Source: Nostocoides sp. F2B08 | GTDB taxonomy: Bacteria > Actinomycetota > Actinomycetes > Actinomycetales > Dermatophilaceae | Assembly (NCBI RefSeq): GCF_009184895.1 | Contig: NZ_WESE01000005.1 | Coordinates: 1-64,000, forward strand | Length of the DNA stretch: 64,000 bases | Reading direction: 5' to 3' | In this document: piece by piece, positions 55,040 to 63,841 of the stretch | How the letters are laid out: each line of letters starts with the position of its first letter | Numbering within the stretch: the stretch's first letter is position 1 | Notes under the pieces: generated by a model | Seen by the model: only the letters and a program-made list of their open reading frames with translations | Databases searched by the model: none | Told to the model about the DNA's origin: nothing | Made by a program: the position numbers and the translations under genes

Positions 55040-55122
55040 TTTCTCTCCCCAACCGGTAAAGGGCTTCTTCACCACGGTTATCTTCCGTGGCGAAGAATCC
55101 CTTTCCCACATGGGGAGAGAAA
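55040..55122. terminator. Long compound hairpin between sdhB and the CPBP gene
   Basis: Three nested stems: TTTCTCTCCCCA/TGGGGAGAGAAA (55,040-55,051 with 55,111-55,122), AAAGGG-C-TTCTTC/GAAGAA-T-CCCTTT, and CCACGG/CCGTGG at the top. The outer arms are A/T-flanked, so it can terminate in both directions between these convergent genes. Confidence 0.85.
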
Positions 55123-55124
55123 CG

Positions 55125-55919
55125 TCAGAGCCAGCCGACGCGGTCGCGGAGGAGGGCGTAGCCGACGAACGCGATGACGTCGAGGAGCGTGTGCGCGATG
55201 ACGAGCGGCATGACGCGGCGCGTGCGGGTGTAGAGCCACCCGAAGATCACGCCCATGACCGCATTGCCGACGAAGCCGCCGAACCCCTGGTAGAGGTGGT
55301 ACGTCCCGCGGATCAGGGCGCTGGTCACGATGATCTGCCAGGTGCCCCACCCCGCCTGCGCCCAGCGGCGGAACAGGTATCCGATCATGACGACCTCCTC
55401 GAGCACCGCGTTCTGCGCGGCCGCGAGGACGAGCACCGGCACGGACCACCAGACGTCGACGAGGTTGGCGGCTGCGATCGTCGTGTTCATGCCCAGCTCC
55501 CGGCTGACCACATAGAGGGCCAGCCCCGGGATGCCGATCAGGGCGGTGAGCCCCAGGCCGGCGAGGACGTCCTGACCGGGCCGCCGCAGGTCGAAGCCCA
55601 TCGACGCCCCCGGATGGGGGTCCTCCCGGTGCAGCAGATGCAGCGCCAGCAGGACGGGGACGAGGGCCAGGCCGATGCCGACCACCTGATAGGCGAGGTC
55701 CAGCCACGGTCGGTCCGGTGTGACCGAGCTGTTCATCGCGGTCGTCTGAGCGGACAGGGCCGTCTCCGCGGTGACCTTGCGGATGATCGACAGCACGGAC
55801 CAGATGGCCGAGGCGCCGAGGGAGACGCCGAGGACGAGGGCGGTCTCGTGCAGGAGCGCGCTGCGGGACAGGCCCCCCGCAGGGGTCGCCTGCGTCGTCT
55901 CGGTCGGCCTGCTGCTCAT
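55125..55919 (-). CDS. CPBP-family intramembrane metalloprotease
   Basis: A 264-residue polytopic protein with about seven membrane helices. Catalytic motifs: AVLEEVVMIGYLFRRW (Glu-Glu; the usual Arg of EExxxR is replaced, as in the EEVVxxGY subgroup), RGTYHLYQGFGGFVGN (His) and LVIAHTLLDVIAFVG (His). Such proteins process prenylated or bacteriocin-type peptides, mostly unknown in actinobacteria. TAGCCT lies 7 nt before ATG 55919. Confidence 0.87.
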   Translation of the reverse strand: MSSRPTETTQATPAGGLSRSALLHETALVLGVSLGASAIWSVLSIIRKVTAETALSAQTTAMNSSVTPDRPWLDLAYQVVGIGLALVPVLLALHLLHREDPHPGASMGFDLRRPGQDVLAGLGLTALIGIPGLALYVVSRELGMNTTIAAANLVDVWWSVPVLVLAAAQNAVLEEVVMIGYLFRRWAQAGWGTWQIIVTSALIRGTYHLYQGFGGFVGNAVMGVIFGWLYTRTRRVMPLVIAHTLLDVIAFVGYALLRDRVGWL

Positions 55920-55929
55920 CGGACCCAGG

Positions 55930-56514
55930 CTAGGCGTAAGCGGTGCGATCCCGACCCCGTCCGCGTCGCCTGATCCAGAGCCAGGTCCACACGAGGAGAC
56001 CGAACATCGCGATGATGAGGATCGGCAGGAAGATCGCGATCAGGCTCAGCCCGACCGAGGCGCCGTCCTCGACGGTCGAGACCACCGGCGCACCCGCGCC
56101 GAGCGTCGCCGCGTTGACCACAGGCCGGGCCGCCATCTTCCCACCGTGGACGAAGAGGGCGACCACGACCCCGAGCACGACACCGACCCACGCGTTCTCC
56201 TGCATCCACGGACCCGACTCGATGTTCTCCGCCGCCTGGGCCGCCGCGAAGATGACACCGCCCATGGCGGGGCGGATGACGGTCTGGACGGTGTCGTTCA
56301 GGGTGTCGATCGCGGGGATCTTGTCGAGAGTGATCTCCGCGATGAGCAGGATCGTTCCGAACCCGATCGCCCACCAGCTCTCCATCCACGCATAGCTCGA
56401 GGGCAGCACGATGACGTCGGTGAACTTCGCGAAGAGCGCGACGATGAGGAACGGGATGTAGGCGTTGAAGCCCGCTGCGGCGGACAGACCCATCCCGGTC
56501 AGGGCTGCGAGCAT
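55930..56514 (-). CDS. DUF4126 membrane protein
   Basis: A 194-residue membrane protein with about five hydrophobic segments: [72 protein letters not shown] and [20 protein letters not shown]. The [10 protein letters not shown] start and the [15 protein letters not shown] loop mark DUF4126. Function unknown. A long leader (about 60 nt) separates ATG 56514 from a TAGGGT box near 56,571, so it is not leaderless. Confidence 0.85.
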   Translation of the reverse strand: MLAALTGMGLSAAAGFNAYIPFLIVALFAKFTDVIVLPSSYAWMESWWAIGFGTILLIAEITLDKIPAIDTLNDTVQTVIRPAMGGVIFAAAQAAENIESGPWMQENAWVGVVLGVVVALFVHGGKMAARPVVNAATLGAGAPVVSTVEDGASVGLSLIAIFLPILIIAMFGLLVWTWLWIRRRGRGRDRTAYA

Positions 56515-56644
56515 CGTCGTGGTCCTCTCGACGTCGTGCGCCGGCGAGGACGAGAGCCCTGCGCACCGGCTGGACCGACCCTATCGATGCGCGGTCGCTC
56601 CGGACTCAGAACGCTCCGGTGGTCGACGCAATTCCATGCCTCCC

Positions 56645-56660
56645 TAGGATGGTCGCCATG
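56645..56660 (+). promoter_or_regulatory. Leaderless promoter of metG
   Basis: TAGGAT (56,645-56,650), 7 nt, then ATG 56658. The box excludes ATG 56649 as start because that codon overlaps it. Confidence 0.55.
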
Positions 56661-58478
56661 TTCGTCCTCTCCGCCGTCGCCTGGCCGTACGCCAACGGTC
56701 CACGGCACCTCGGTCACATCGCCGGGTTCGGCGTTCCCTCCGACGTGTTCAGCAGGTACATGCGGATGGCGGGGCACGACGTGCTGATGGTCAGCGGTTC
56801 GGACGAGCACGGCACCCCCATCCTCGTGCTCGCCGACAAGGCGGGGGTCAGCCCGACCGAGTTCGTCGACGCCAACCACGCGGTCATCGCCGGCGAGCTG
56901 GCCGATCTCGGGTGCACCTACGACCTCTACACCCGGACCACGACGGCGAACCACTACGCGGTCGCCCAGGAGCTGTTCCGCCGGGTCTGGGAGAACGGCT
57001 ACATGGTCGAGCGCACCCAGAAGGGTGCGATCTCCCCGACGACCGGACGCACGCTGCCGGACCGCTACATCGAAGGCACCTGCCCGATCTGCGGCTACGG
57101 CGAGGCCCGCGGCGACCAGTGCGACAACTGCGGCAACCAGCTCGAGCCCGAGGAGCTCATCGACCCGCGCAGCAAGATCAACGGCGAGACCCCGGAGTTC
57201 GTCGAGACCCAGCACTTCTTCCTCGACCTGCCGGCGCTTGCCGAGGCGCTGCGCACGTGGCTCGAGGGCCGGGAGGAGTCGGGGACCTGGCGTCCCAACG
57301 TCATCCGTTTCAGCCTCAACATCCTCGACGACATCAAGCCGCGCGCGATGACGCGGGACATCGACTGGGGCATCCCGGTGCCTCTCGACGGCTGGCTCGA
57401 CCTGCCGACCAAGCGCCTCTACGTCTGGTTCGACGCGGTCATCGGCTACCTCTCGGCGTCGATCGAGTGGGCCCGCCGCACCGGCGACCCCGATGCCTGG
57501 CGCAGGTGGTGGAACCCGGTCAGCGGCATCGGCGCCGATCCCGGCCCGGACCAGGTGTCGTACTACTTCATGGGCAAGGACAACATCACGTTCCACTCCC
57601 AGATCTGGCCCGCAGAGCTGCTCGGGTATGCGGGGCGCGGGTCCCGCGGCGGCGAGCCGGGGGTCTTCGGCGAGCTCAACCTGCCGACCGAGGTCGTCTC
57701 GAGCGAGTTCCTCACCTTCGGCGACCGGCAGTTCTCCACGAGTCGTGGTGATGTCATCTACGTCCGGGACGTGCTCGACAGGTACGGCCCCGACGGAATC
57801 AGGTACTACATCTGCGCGGCGGGTCCGGAGAGCCAGGACTCGGCCTTCACCTGGCGGGACTTCGTGCAGCGCAACAACTCCGAGCTCGTCGCGGGCTGGG
57901 GCAACCTCGTCTCGCGCACCGCGGCGATGGTCGCCAAGAACTTCGGCGAGATCCCCGGTCCGGGCCCGCTCGAGCCGGTCGACGAGGACATCCGTGCCAC
58001 GGTGGTGGGCGCCTTCGAGACCGTCGGACCCCTCCTCGAGCGCAACCGGGTCAAGGCGGCGCTCGCCGAGGTGATGCGCGTCGTCGGAGAGGTCAACGCC
58101 TACGTCTCGCGGACCGAGCCGTTCAAGCTCAAGGCCGAGGACGAACGCGAGCGGCTGGCCACCGTGCTCCACACGCTGGTCCAGTGCGTCAGCGACCTCA
58201 ACACGCTCCTCGCGCCCTTCCTGCCCCACGCGGCGAACCGGGTCCACGCGGCTCTCGGAGGCTCTGGCGAGTTCATGCCGATGCCGGTGCTCACGGAGGT
58301 GGTGGGGCTCGACGACGCGGACGAGGGCAAGCGGTACCCCGTGATCAGCGGTGACTACTCGACCACGCCGCCCTGGCGCTCGGTCCCTGTGGTCGTCGGA
58401 ACGCCGGTGACCAAGCCCACGCCCGTCTTCGCCAAGCTCGACGAGGCCGAGGTCCTCGCCGAGTGGGGACTGTCCTGA
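56658..58478 (+). CDS. metG: Methionyl-tRNA synthetase
   Basis: A 606-residue class I synthetase. [20 protein letters not shown] contains the HIGH-type HLGH. The zinc knuckle is [18 protein letters not shown]. The KMSKS loop is [14 protein letters not shown], the usual actinobacterial variant. The anticodon-binding helical domain fills the C-terminal third ([20 protein letters not shown]) and there is no C-terminal tRNA-binding extension. First gene of a metG-tatD run. Confidence 0.96.
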   Translation: MFVLSAVAWPYANGPRHLGHIAGFGVPSDVFSRYMRMAGHDVLMVSGSDEHGTPILVLADKAGVSPTEFVDANHAVIAGELADLGCTYDLYTRTTTANHYAVAQELFRRVWENGYMVERTQKGAISPTTGRTLPDRYIEGTCPICGYGEARGDQCDNCGNQLEPEELIDPRSKINGETPEFVETQHFFLDLPALAEALRTWLEGREESGTWRPNVIRFSLNILDDIKPRAMTRDIDWGIPVPLDGWLDLPTKRLYVWFDAVIGYLSASIEWARRTGDPDAWRRWWNPVSGIGADPGPDQVSYYFMGKDNITFHSQIWPAELLGYAGRGSRGGEPGVFGELNLPTEVVSSEFLTFGDRQFSTSRGDVIYVRDVLDRYGPDGIRYYICAAGPESQDSAFTWRDFVQRNNSELVAGWGNLVSRTAAMVAKNFGEIPGPGPLEPVDEDIRATVVGAFETVGPLLERNRVKAALAEVMRVVGEVNAYVSRTEPFKLKAEDERERLATVLHTLVQCVSDLNTLLAPFLPHAANRVHAALGGSGEFMPMPVLTEVVGLDDADEGKRYPVISGDYSTTPPWRSVPVVVGTPVTKPTPVFAKLDEAEVLAEWGLS

Positions 58479-58494
58479 GACCGGGAGCGGCCCG

Positions 58495-59367
58495 ATGAGT
58501 CACGGCGACCGGCCGCCCGCCCCGGACCCGCTGCCGCTCCCCGTCGTCGACAACCACACGCACCTCGACATGGGGCGCGGTGAGGAGCCACGTCCCGATC
58601 TGGGCCGGGCGCTGCGCGAGGCGGCCGCGGTCGGAGTGGACCGCGTCGTCCAGATCGGGTGCGACCTGCCCGGGGCGCGCTACACGATCGAGGCGGTCGA
58701 CGCATACCCCTCGGTGCTCGGAGGAGTGGCTCTGCACCCCAACGAGGTTCCGCGTCTGGCCGCCCGGGGTGAGCTGGACGCGGCACTCGAGGAGATCGCG
58801 GCTCTCGCCGCACACCCGCGAGTGCGCGTGGTCGGTGAGACGGGTCTGGACTACTACCGCACCGGCCCTGAGGGGGTCGAGGTGCAGCAGGAGGCCTTCA
58901 GGTGGCACATCGACCTGGCCAAGCGGGGTGGCGCGGCACTGCAGATCCACGACCGTGACGCCCACGACGACGTCCTGCGGATCCTGCAGGAGGAGGGCGC
59001 ACCGGAGCGCACCGTCCTGCACTGCTTCAGCGGGGATGTCGAGATGGCCCGGGTCTGCGTCGAGCGTGGGTACTACCTGTCCTTCGCCGGCACGGTCACC
59101 TTCAAGAACGCCCGGGACCTGCGTAACGCACTCGCGGTCGTGCCCCTCTCGCAGGTGCTCGTGGAGACCGACGCTCCGTACCTCACTCCGATGCCGTGGC
59201 GCGGCTCGACGAACTCGCCCTATCTCATCCCGCTGACGGTGCGCCGGATGGCCGACGTCCTGGGAGTGGCCGTCGCGACGTTGTGCGAAGCGCTGAGCGA
59301 GAACAGCGAGCGCGTCTACGGGTCGTGGCGACCCGTCGCGGAGGTCGGAGAGGGCCCGTGGCGGTGA
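58495..59367 (+). CDS. TatD-family hydrolase (metal-dependent DNase)
   Basis: A 290-residue TIM-barrel metal hydrolase: PVVDNHTHLDM (His-x-His), VVGETGLDYYRTGPEGVEVQ (Glu), LQIHDRDAHDDVL (His), VLHCFSGDVEMARVCVERGY (His) and VLVETDAPYLTPMPWRG (Asp). TatD enzymes are 3'-5' exonucleases or D-aminoacyl-tRNA-linked hydrolases. GGGAGC precedes the ATG 17 nt after metG, so it is probably co-transcribed with it. Confidence 0.93.
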   Translation: MSHGDRPPAPDPLPLPVVDNHTHLDMGRGEEPRPDLGRALREAAAVGVDRVVQIGCDLPGARYTIEAVDAYPSVLGGVALHPNEVPRLAARGELDAALEEIAALAAHPRVRVVGETGLDYYRTGPEGVEVQQEAFRWHIDLAKRGGAALQIHDRDAHDDVLRILQEEGAPERTVLHCFSGDVEMARVCVERGYYLSFAGTVTFKNARDLRNALAVVPLSQVLVETDAPYLTPMPWRGSTNSPYLIPLTVRRMADVLGVAVATLCEALSENSERVYGSWRPVAEVGEGPWR

Positions 59368-59670
59368 GACGAGTCACGTCTCCGCCCACCGTCGTTACCA
59401 AAACTTGACCTTTGGTGGCCGGGCAGGGCAGCCTGGTACACGGACAGCCGGAGGCGTCGCGCCCCGGAGAGTCGGATCGAGACCTGGCGAGTATGAGCCG
59501 CCGGGTACGAGCCGAGTGCCCCACCCCTGCGGGGCACACCAGTCCCGACGGATAGCGCGTTCAGTGCCGTGCACGCTCTCCGGCGGTCGATGGTCGGTCG
59601 CGCCACACGCCCCCGCGGTTCCGGTGCTGCCCGCCGTCCTGGCCCTCTCCGAGGACACGCGGACCGGATC
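59368..59670 (+). other. rpfB promoter and long 5' leader
   Basis: About 300 bp without a gene. It has a candidate MtrA box at 59,394-59,410 and further down a hairpin GTGCCCC/GGGGCAC (59,516-59,522 with 59,531-59,537). A transcript from just after the box would have a leader of over 200 nt. Confidence 0.6.
59394..59410 (+). promoter_or_regulatory. Candidate MtrA-binding direct repeat upstream of rpfB
   Basis: GTTACC-AAAAC-TTGACC: two hexamers with an 11-bp period. MtrA sites in actinobacteria are direct repeats of GTTACC spaced by 5 bp, and MtrA is reported to control rpfB in mycobacteria. The second half-site is imperfect and might also serve as a -35 (TTGACC). The flanking CCAAA...TTTGG adds a small inverted repeat. 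Confidence 0.45.
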
Positions 59671-60879
59671 GTGCACACATCGGAGTATCTGTTGTTCCTC
59701 ACCAAACTGCTCGCCTCTCGCAAGCTCGCGGCCGTCGCCGCAACCCTCATCTTCCTCACCACAGCCGGCGCCGGGATCGGCTATGCCACCCTCGTCAAGG
59801 ACGTCACCCTCACCGTCGACGGTGAGGTGACCGACGTCCGCGGCATGCACGCCACCGTCGCCGACGTCCTCGCCAGCGAGGACATCGAGATCGGCGAGCA
59901 CGATGTGGTTCAGCCCGCGCCGACGACCGAGGTCCGCGACGGTCAGAACGTCGTCGTCCGCTACGGCCGAGAGCTGAAGGTCAACGTCGACGGCGAGGTC
60001 ACGGCGTACTGGACCACCGCCACGACCCTCGATGCCGCCATCCGTGACCTCGGCCTGCGCGTCGAGGGCGCCGAGCTCTCCGCCAGCCGCTCGCAGACCC
60101 TCGGTCGCGAGGGACTTGCGCTGCGGGTCATCATGCCCAAGGACGTCACCCTGACCGCCGACGGCGAGAAGACCGAGATCACCTCGACCGAGCGCACCGT
60201 GGCCGCCATGCTCCGTGAGGCGGGCGTCGCCCTCGGCGACGACGACATCGTCACTCCCGAGCTCGGCACCGTCATCACCCCTGGCCTGGCCGTCACCGTC
60301 AAGCGGGTCAAGATCGAGGAGAAGACCGAGGCCGTCGCGGTCCCGTTCACCACGGTCGAGGAGAAGAGCAGCGACCTCTACAAGGGACAGACCAAGACCA
60401 AGACCGAGGGCGTCAAAGGCAGCAAGGACGTGACCACCGAGTACACCTACACCGACGGCAAGGTCACCAAGGAGAAGGTGCTCTCCGAGAAGGTCACCAA
60501 GAAGCCGACCAGCCGCGTCGTGCTCGTCGGCACCAAGGAGCGGCCGGCCGCCCCGGCGCCTTCCTCGAGCGGTTCCTCGAGCAGCTCGTCGAGTTCCTCG
60601 TCCAGTGCCGGGAACACCTCGGGTGCCGGGATCAACCTCGCCAACGCGGCGATGTGGGACCGGATCGCGCAGTGCGAGTCCGGCGGTCGCTGGAACATCA
60701 ACACCGGGAACGGGTACTACGGCGGCCTCCAGTTCAACTACAACACGTGGCTCTCGGTGGGCGGTGACGACTTCGCCCCGCGCGCCGACCTCGCCAGCCG
60801 CGCCGAGCAGATCACCGTCGCCAACCGCCTCTACGCCCAGCGCGGGCTGCAGCCGTGGGGCTGCGCCCACGCCGCCTGA
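59671..60879 (+). CDS. rpfB: Resuscitation-promoting factor RpfB
   Basis: A 402-residue cell-wall lytic enzyme that wakes dormant cells by cleaving peptidoglycan. Residues about 18-39 are the signal or membrane anchor ([21 protein letters not shown]). DUF348 repeats follow ([20 protein letters not shown] and two more copies), then a G5 domain near 215-285 ([20 protein letters not shown]), a Ser-rich linker and the lysozyme-like Rpf domain ([20 protein letters not shown]) with the catalytic Glu. GTG 59671 is chosen because it starts directly before the anchor; no strong ribosome binding site. Confidence 0.93.
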   Translation: MHTSEYLLFLTKLLASRKLAAVAATLIFLTTAGAGIGYATLVKDVTLTVDGEVTDVRGMHATVADVLASEDIEIGEHDVVQPAPTTEVRDGQNVVVRYGRELKVNVDGEVTAYWTTATTLDAAIRDLGLRVEGAELSASRSQTLGREGLALRVIMPKDVTLTADGEKTEITSTERTVAAMLREAGVALGDDDIVTPELGTVITPGLAVTVKRVKIEEKTEAVAVPFTTVEEKSSDLYKGQTKTKTEGVKGSKDVTTEYTYTDGKVTKEKVLSEKVTKKPTSRVVLVGTKERPAAPAPSSSGSSSSSSSSSSSAGNTSGAGINLANAAMWDRIAQCESGGRWNINTGNGYYGGLQFNYNTWLSVGGDDFAPRADLASRAEQITVANRLYAQRGLQPWGCAHAA

Positions 60880-60928
60880 GGCCTCCAGCGCCATCCGCGG
60901 GACCTCACCCGAACCGAGGCCCGCACAG

Positions 60929-60962
60929 CATGACGGCCAGCCGCACTAGGCTGGCCGTCATG
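60929..60962 (+). promoter_or_regulatory. Palindrome enclosing the rsmA -10 and start codon
   Basis: 14-bp perfect arms (60,929-60,942 with 60,949-60,962) around the loop GCACTA. The -10 TAGGCT (60,947-60,952) straddles the loop, and the last three bases are the ATG of rsmA. It may be the rpfB terminator, an operator, or both. Confidence 0.6.
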
Positions 60963-61805
60963 CTGTCCGCGCGCGAGATCAGAGCCCGCGCGGCCGAGCT
61001 CGACATCCGTCCGACGAAGCAGTGGGGCCAGAACTTCGTCGTCGACGCCAACACCGTCGAGCGGATCGTCCGTCTGGCCGAGGTCCACGAGGACGATGTC
61101 GTCGTCGAGGTCGGACCGGGCCTGGGGTCACTGACGCTGGCTCTCCTGCCGCGGGTCGCGAGGGTCGTCGCGATCGAGGTCGATCCGGTCCTGGCCGCCG
61201 CATTGCCGGACACGGTCGCCGACCAGGCCCCCGCATACCGCAGTCGTCTGGACGTCGTCCATCAGGACGCTCTCACGGTGACGACCCTGCCGGGACCCGA
61301 CCCGACGGCTCTCGTCGCGAACCTGCCCTACAACGTCTCCGTGCCGGTCGTGCTGCGCTTCCTCGAGCGCTTCCCCGGTATCAGGACCATGCTCGTCATG
61401 GTCCAGCTCGAGGTCGCCCACCGGCTCGCCGCCTCGCCGGGGACGAAGATCTACGGAGTGCCGAGTGTGAAGGCGGCCTGGTATGCGGACGTCCGACTCG
61501 TCGGCACTGTTCCGCGGACCGTCTTCTGGCCGGTGCCCAACGTCGACTCGGGCCTGGTGCGCCTGGACCGTCGTGAACCCCCGGCGCACGACGTGGGCCG
61601 TGAGGCGGTGTTCGCCTGTGTAGACGCCGCGTTCGCACAGCGGCGCAAGACCCTGCGGGCGGCGCTGGCCGGCTGGGCCGGAAGCCCCGCCGCCGCGGAG
61701 GAGGCCTTGCGCGCCGCTGGCATCGACCCCCGCACCCGTGGGGAACAGCTGACCGTCGGAGAGTTCACGGCGGTCGCCCGTGCCCGGGAGCAGAGTCAGC
61801 GGTAG
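60960..61805 (+). CDS. rsmA: 16S rRNA dimethyladenosine transferase (KsgA)
   Basis: A 281-residue methyltransferase dimethylating A1518/A1519 near the end of 16S rRNA. It has [20 protein letters not shown], the SAM loop [20 protein letters not shown], and [20 protein letters not shown] (NLPY catalytic). The C-terminal part has [23 protein letters not shown] 60960 is 7 nt after TAGGCT; ATG 60930 would add ten residues inside the hairpin and is less likely. Confidence 0.95.
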   Translation: MLSAREIRARAAELDIRPTKQWGQNFVVDANTVERIVRLAEVHEDDVVVEVGPGLGSLTLALLPRVARVVAIEVDPVLAAALPDTVADQAPAYRSRLDVVHQDALTVTTLPGPDPTALVANLPYNVSVPVVLRFLERFPGIRTMLVMVQLEVAHRLAASPGTKIYGVPSVKAAWYADVRLVGTVPRTVFWPVPNVDSGLVRLDRREPPAHDVGREAVFACVDAAFAQRRKTLRAALAGWAGSPAAAEEALRAAGIDPRTRGEQLTVGEFTAVARAREQSQR

Positions 61806-61810
61806 GCCGA

Positions 61811-62725
61811 CTACCGGTAGACCACGACCTTGGTCCCGACCTTGGTGTGGTTGAACAACCACTCGGCCCCCGCCCAGTCCCGCAGGTTGACGCACCCGTG
61901 GCTGCCCCAGTCGCCGACCCAGCCGTCGCGGGCGAATCCGTAGCTGTAGTGGAACGCCTGCCCGCCATAGAAGTACACCGAGAACGGCATCGGGGTGTTG
62001 TCGTAGGTGTAGCTGACCTCGTTGCGGACCTTGCGGGTCACGTAGAACGTGCCTTCGGCCGTCGAGTACATCCGCTCGCGACCGTTGACGTCGTAGGCGC
62101 GGCCACCGAAGCGAGCATCGAGTGTCCGGACGATTCGTCCCCTGTCGACGTAGTAGACCTTGCGGTCGTTCTTGGAGGCGCAGACGACGACCCCCGAGGT
62201 GTAACAGCGCGGGTCCAACCGGGTGCGGGTGAGGGTGACGGTGGGGCTGTAGTAGCGGGTGCCGCCTACGGTGACCACGACGCGGAAGGTGTGGGTGCCG
62301 GGCGTGGAGGCGCCGTAGGTCAGGGGGAGCACGTAGGAGCCGCGGCTGTCGGTGGTGCTGGTCTGGCTGGTCGACCAGGAGCCGCCCTTGAGGGCCTGGA
62401 CCGAGACCGGCGCGTTGGGGGCGCCGGTCGCGGTGCCCCAGACGTTGCTCGCGGTCCTGATGACCTTCGTGCCGGCGGTCTTGGCCGTGACCGTGACAGC
62501 AGGCGCGGTCGTTTCGGTCGGTGTCGGCTCTGAGGTTGGTGTCGGCTCCGAGGTCGGCAGCGGCTCTGAGGTCGGCGCCGGCTCTGAGGTCGGCGCCGGT
62601 TCGGAGGTCGGCGTCGGAATCGGCTCAGCCGCCGCGGACGACACACCAGCCGCCATGACGGCCACCGAGGTCATGACGACGACAAGCCTCCGCGCTGTGC
62701 CGCGGGCGCCCCCCCACATACTCAC
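61811..62725 (-). CDS. L,D-transpeptidase (YkuD) with PTSEP repeat linker
   Basis: A 304-residue exported cell-wall enzyme. Signal peptide to about 34 (LVVVMTSVAVMAAGVSSAAA). A linker of about six 6-residue repeats (P-x-P-T-S-E, 18-nt units) follows, then an immunoglobulin-like domain (VTVTAKTAGTKVIRTASNVW, GTHTFRVVVTVGGTRYYSPT) and the YkuD catalytic domain ending SHGCVNLRDWAGAEW with the nucleophile Cys and His. It makes 3-3 cross-links in peptidoglycan. GTG 62725 has AGAAGG 5 nt upstream; ATG 62743 or 62719 are alternatives. Convergent with rsmA with 5 bp between stops. Confidence 0.88.
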   Translation of the reverse strand: MSMWGGARGTARRLVVVMTSVAVMAAGVSSAAAEPIPTPTSEPAPTSEPAPTSEPLPTSEPTPTSEPTPTETTAPAVTVTAKTAGTKVIRTASNVWGTATGAPNAPVSVQALKGGSWSTSQTSTTDSRGSYVLPLTYGASTPGTHTFRVVVTVGGTRYYSPTVTLTRTRLDPRCYTSGVVVCASKNDRKVYYVDRGRIVRTLDARFGGRAYDVNGRERMYSTAEGTFYVTRKVRNEVSYTYDNTPMPFSVYFYGGQAFHYSYGFARDGWVGDWGSHGCVNLRDWAGAEWLFNHTKVGTKVVVYR

Positions 62726-62854
62726 GGTGACCTTCTCTCTCATCGATGAGCCACACCCTGCCGGCGGCCAGCGCGCTGATCGTAGCGTCTGGAGGAAGGC
62801 CGAGGAAGGCATTCGGTGAACGACCGGACGAACGGCCAACGGCTGCCGGGTGGT

Positions 62855-62869
62855 TAGGGTGAGTGGATG
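62855..62869 (+). promoter_or_regulatory. Leaderless promoter of ispE
   Basis: TAGGGT (62,855-62,860), 6 nt, then ATG 62867. Confidence 0.5.
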
Positions 62870-63802
62870 ACCTCGGCGATGCGCACTTCCCCGTCCGTGA
62901 CGGTTCGCGCGCCGGCCAAGGTCAATCTCGAGCTGCGGGTGGGACCGGTGCGTCCCGACGGCTTTCACGGGCTGGCGACCGTCTACCAGGCCGTCTCCCT
63001 CTATGACGAGGTGACGGTCCGTGCGGCCGACGAATGGTCCGTGACGGTCGAGGGCCCGCGAGCTCTCGGCGTGCCCGCCGACGACTCCAACCTCGCGATG
63101 CGGGCCGCGCGGGCGCTGGCGGCGGTGCACGGCATCGATGAGCCTGTCGAGATCGTGATCGACAAGGACATCCCCGTCGCCGGCGGTATGGCCGGCGGCT
63201 CCGCGGACGCCGCGGCGGCACTGGTGGCCTGTGACTGGCTGTGGGGACTGAGCAGCTCGCGCGAGGAGCTGGCCGAGATCGGTGCCGAGCTCGGGTCCGA
63301 CGTGCCGTTCCTCGTCTACGGTGGCACGGCGATCGGCACCGGTCGAGGGGAGGTGGTCGCTCCCGTGCTCACCCGGGGCACGTATCACTGGGTCTTCGCC
63401 GCCGCCGATGTCGGCCTGTCGACCCCGGCGGTCTATGCAGAGTTCGACCGGCTCGCCTCGGACCGGGAGATAGCCGACCCCGTCACGTCGCCGGACCTGA
63501 TGAGCGCCTTGCGCTCCGGGGACCCCGCCGCTCTCGGCGCCCGCCTGGTCAACGACCTCCAGCCTGCGGCCATCTCGCTGCGCCCCGAGCTCGGCGAGCT
63601 GCTCACGGACGGACTGTCCTACGGCGCGCTCGGCGGGATCGTCTCCGGCTCGGGTCCGACGGTGGCGTTCCTCGCGGCCGGGCACGAGAGCGCGATCGAC
63701 CTCGCGGTCGCCCTCACCGCATCCGGTGCGGTCACCGAGGCCCACCGCGCCACCGGTCCGGCCCACGGGGCGAGCCTGCGCGGCGTCCCTCGCGTGGACT
63801 GA
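62867..63802 (+). CDS. ispE: 4-diphosphocytidyl-2-C-methyl-D-erythritol kinase
   Basis: A 311-residue GHMP kinase of the MEP isoprenoid pathway, phosphorylating CDP-ME with ATP. It has VRAPAKVNLELRVGPVRPDG (substrate Lys), IDKDIPVAGGMAGGSADAAA (GHMP ATP loop) and ELGSDVPFLVYGGTAIGTGR (catalytic Asp). The late Gly-rich motif is GIVSGSGPTVAFLA. Leaderless start. It follows rsmA in the usual actinobacterial order, here with the ldt gene inserted on the other strand. Confidence 0.95.
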   Translation: MTSAMRTSPSVTVRAPAKVNLELRVGPVRPDGFHGLATVYQAVSLYDEVTVRAADEWSVTVEGPRALGVPADDSNLAMRAARALAAVHGIDEPVEIVIDKDIPVAGGMAGGSADAAAALVACDWLWGLSSSREELAEIGAELGSDVPFLVYGGTAIGTGRGEVVAPVLTRGTYHWVFAAADVGLSTPAVYAEFDRLASDREIADPVTSPDLMSALRSGDPAALGARLVNDLQPAAISLRPELGELLTDGLSYGALGGIVSGSGPTVAFLAAGHESAIDLAVALTASGAVTEAHRATGPAHGASLRGVPRVD

Positions 63803-63841
63803 CCGCCGCCGACCCAGACCCCCAGCCCGAGAAGACCACCT

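Noticed and set aside
55330-55420. Loss of activity in the CPBP protease because the Arg of EExxxR is missing
   Set aside because: The EEVVxxGY form is usual in an actinobacterial subgroup, so it is not evidence of inactivation.
59400-59670. ydaO (c-di-AMP) riboswitch before rpfB
   Set aside because: Such switches precede many actinobacterial rpf genes, but I could not find the conserved GGGGGAAC, GGGGUGAAUCC or 3' CCCGAACCCGACAGCU blocks in the leader.
62500-62625. CRISPR-like 18-nt tandem repeats
   Set aside because: The repeats are in-frame Pro-Thr-Ser-Glu codons of the L,D-transpeptidase linker, without spacers or cas genes.
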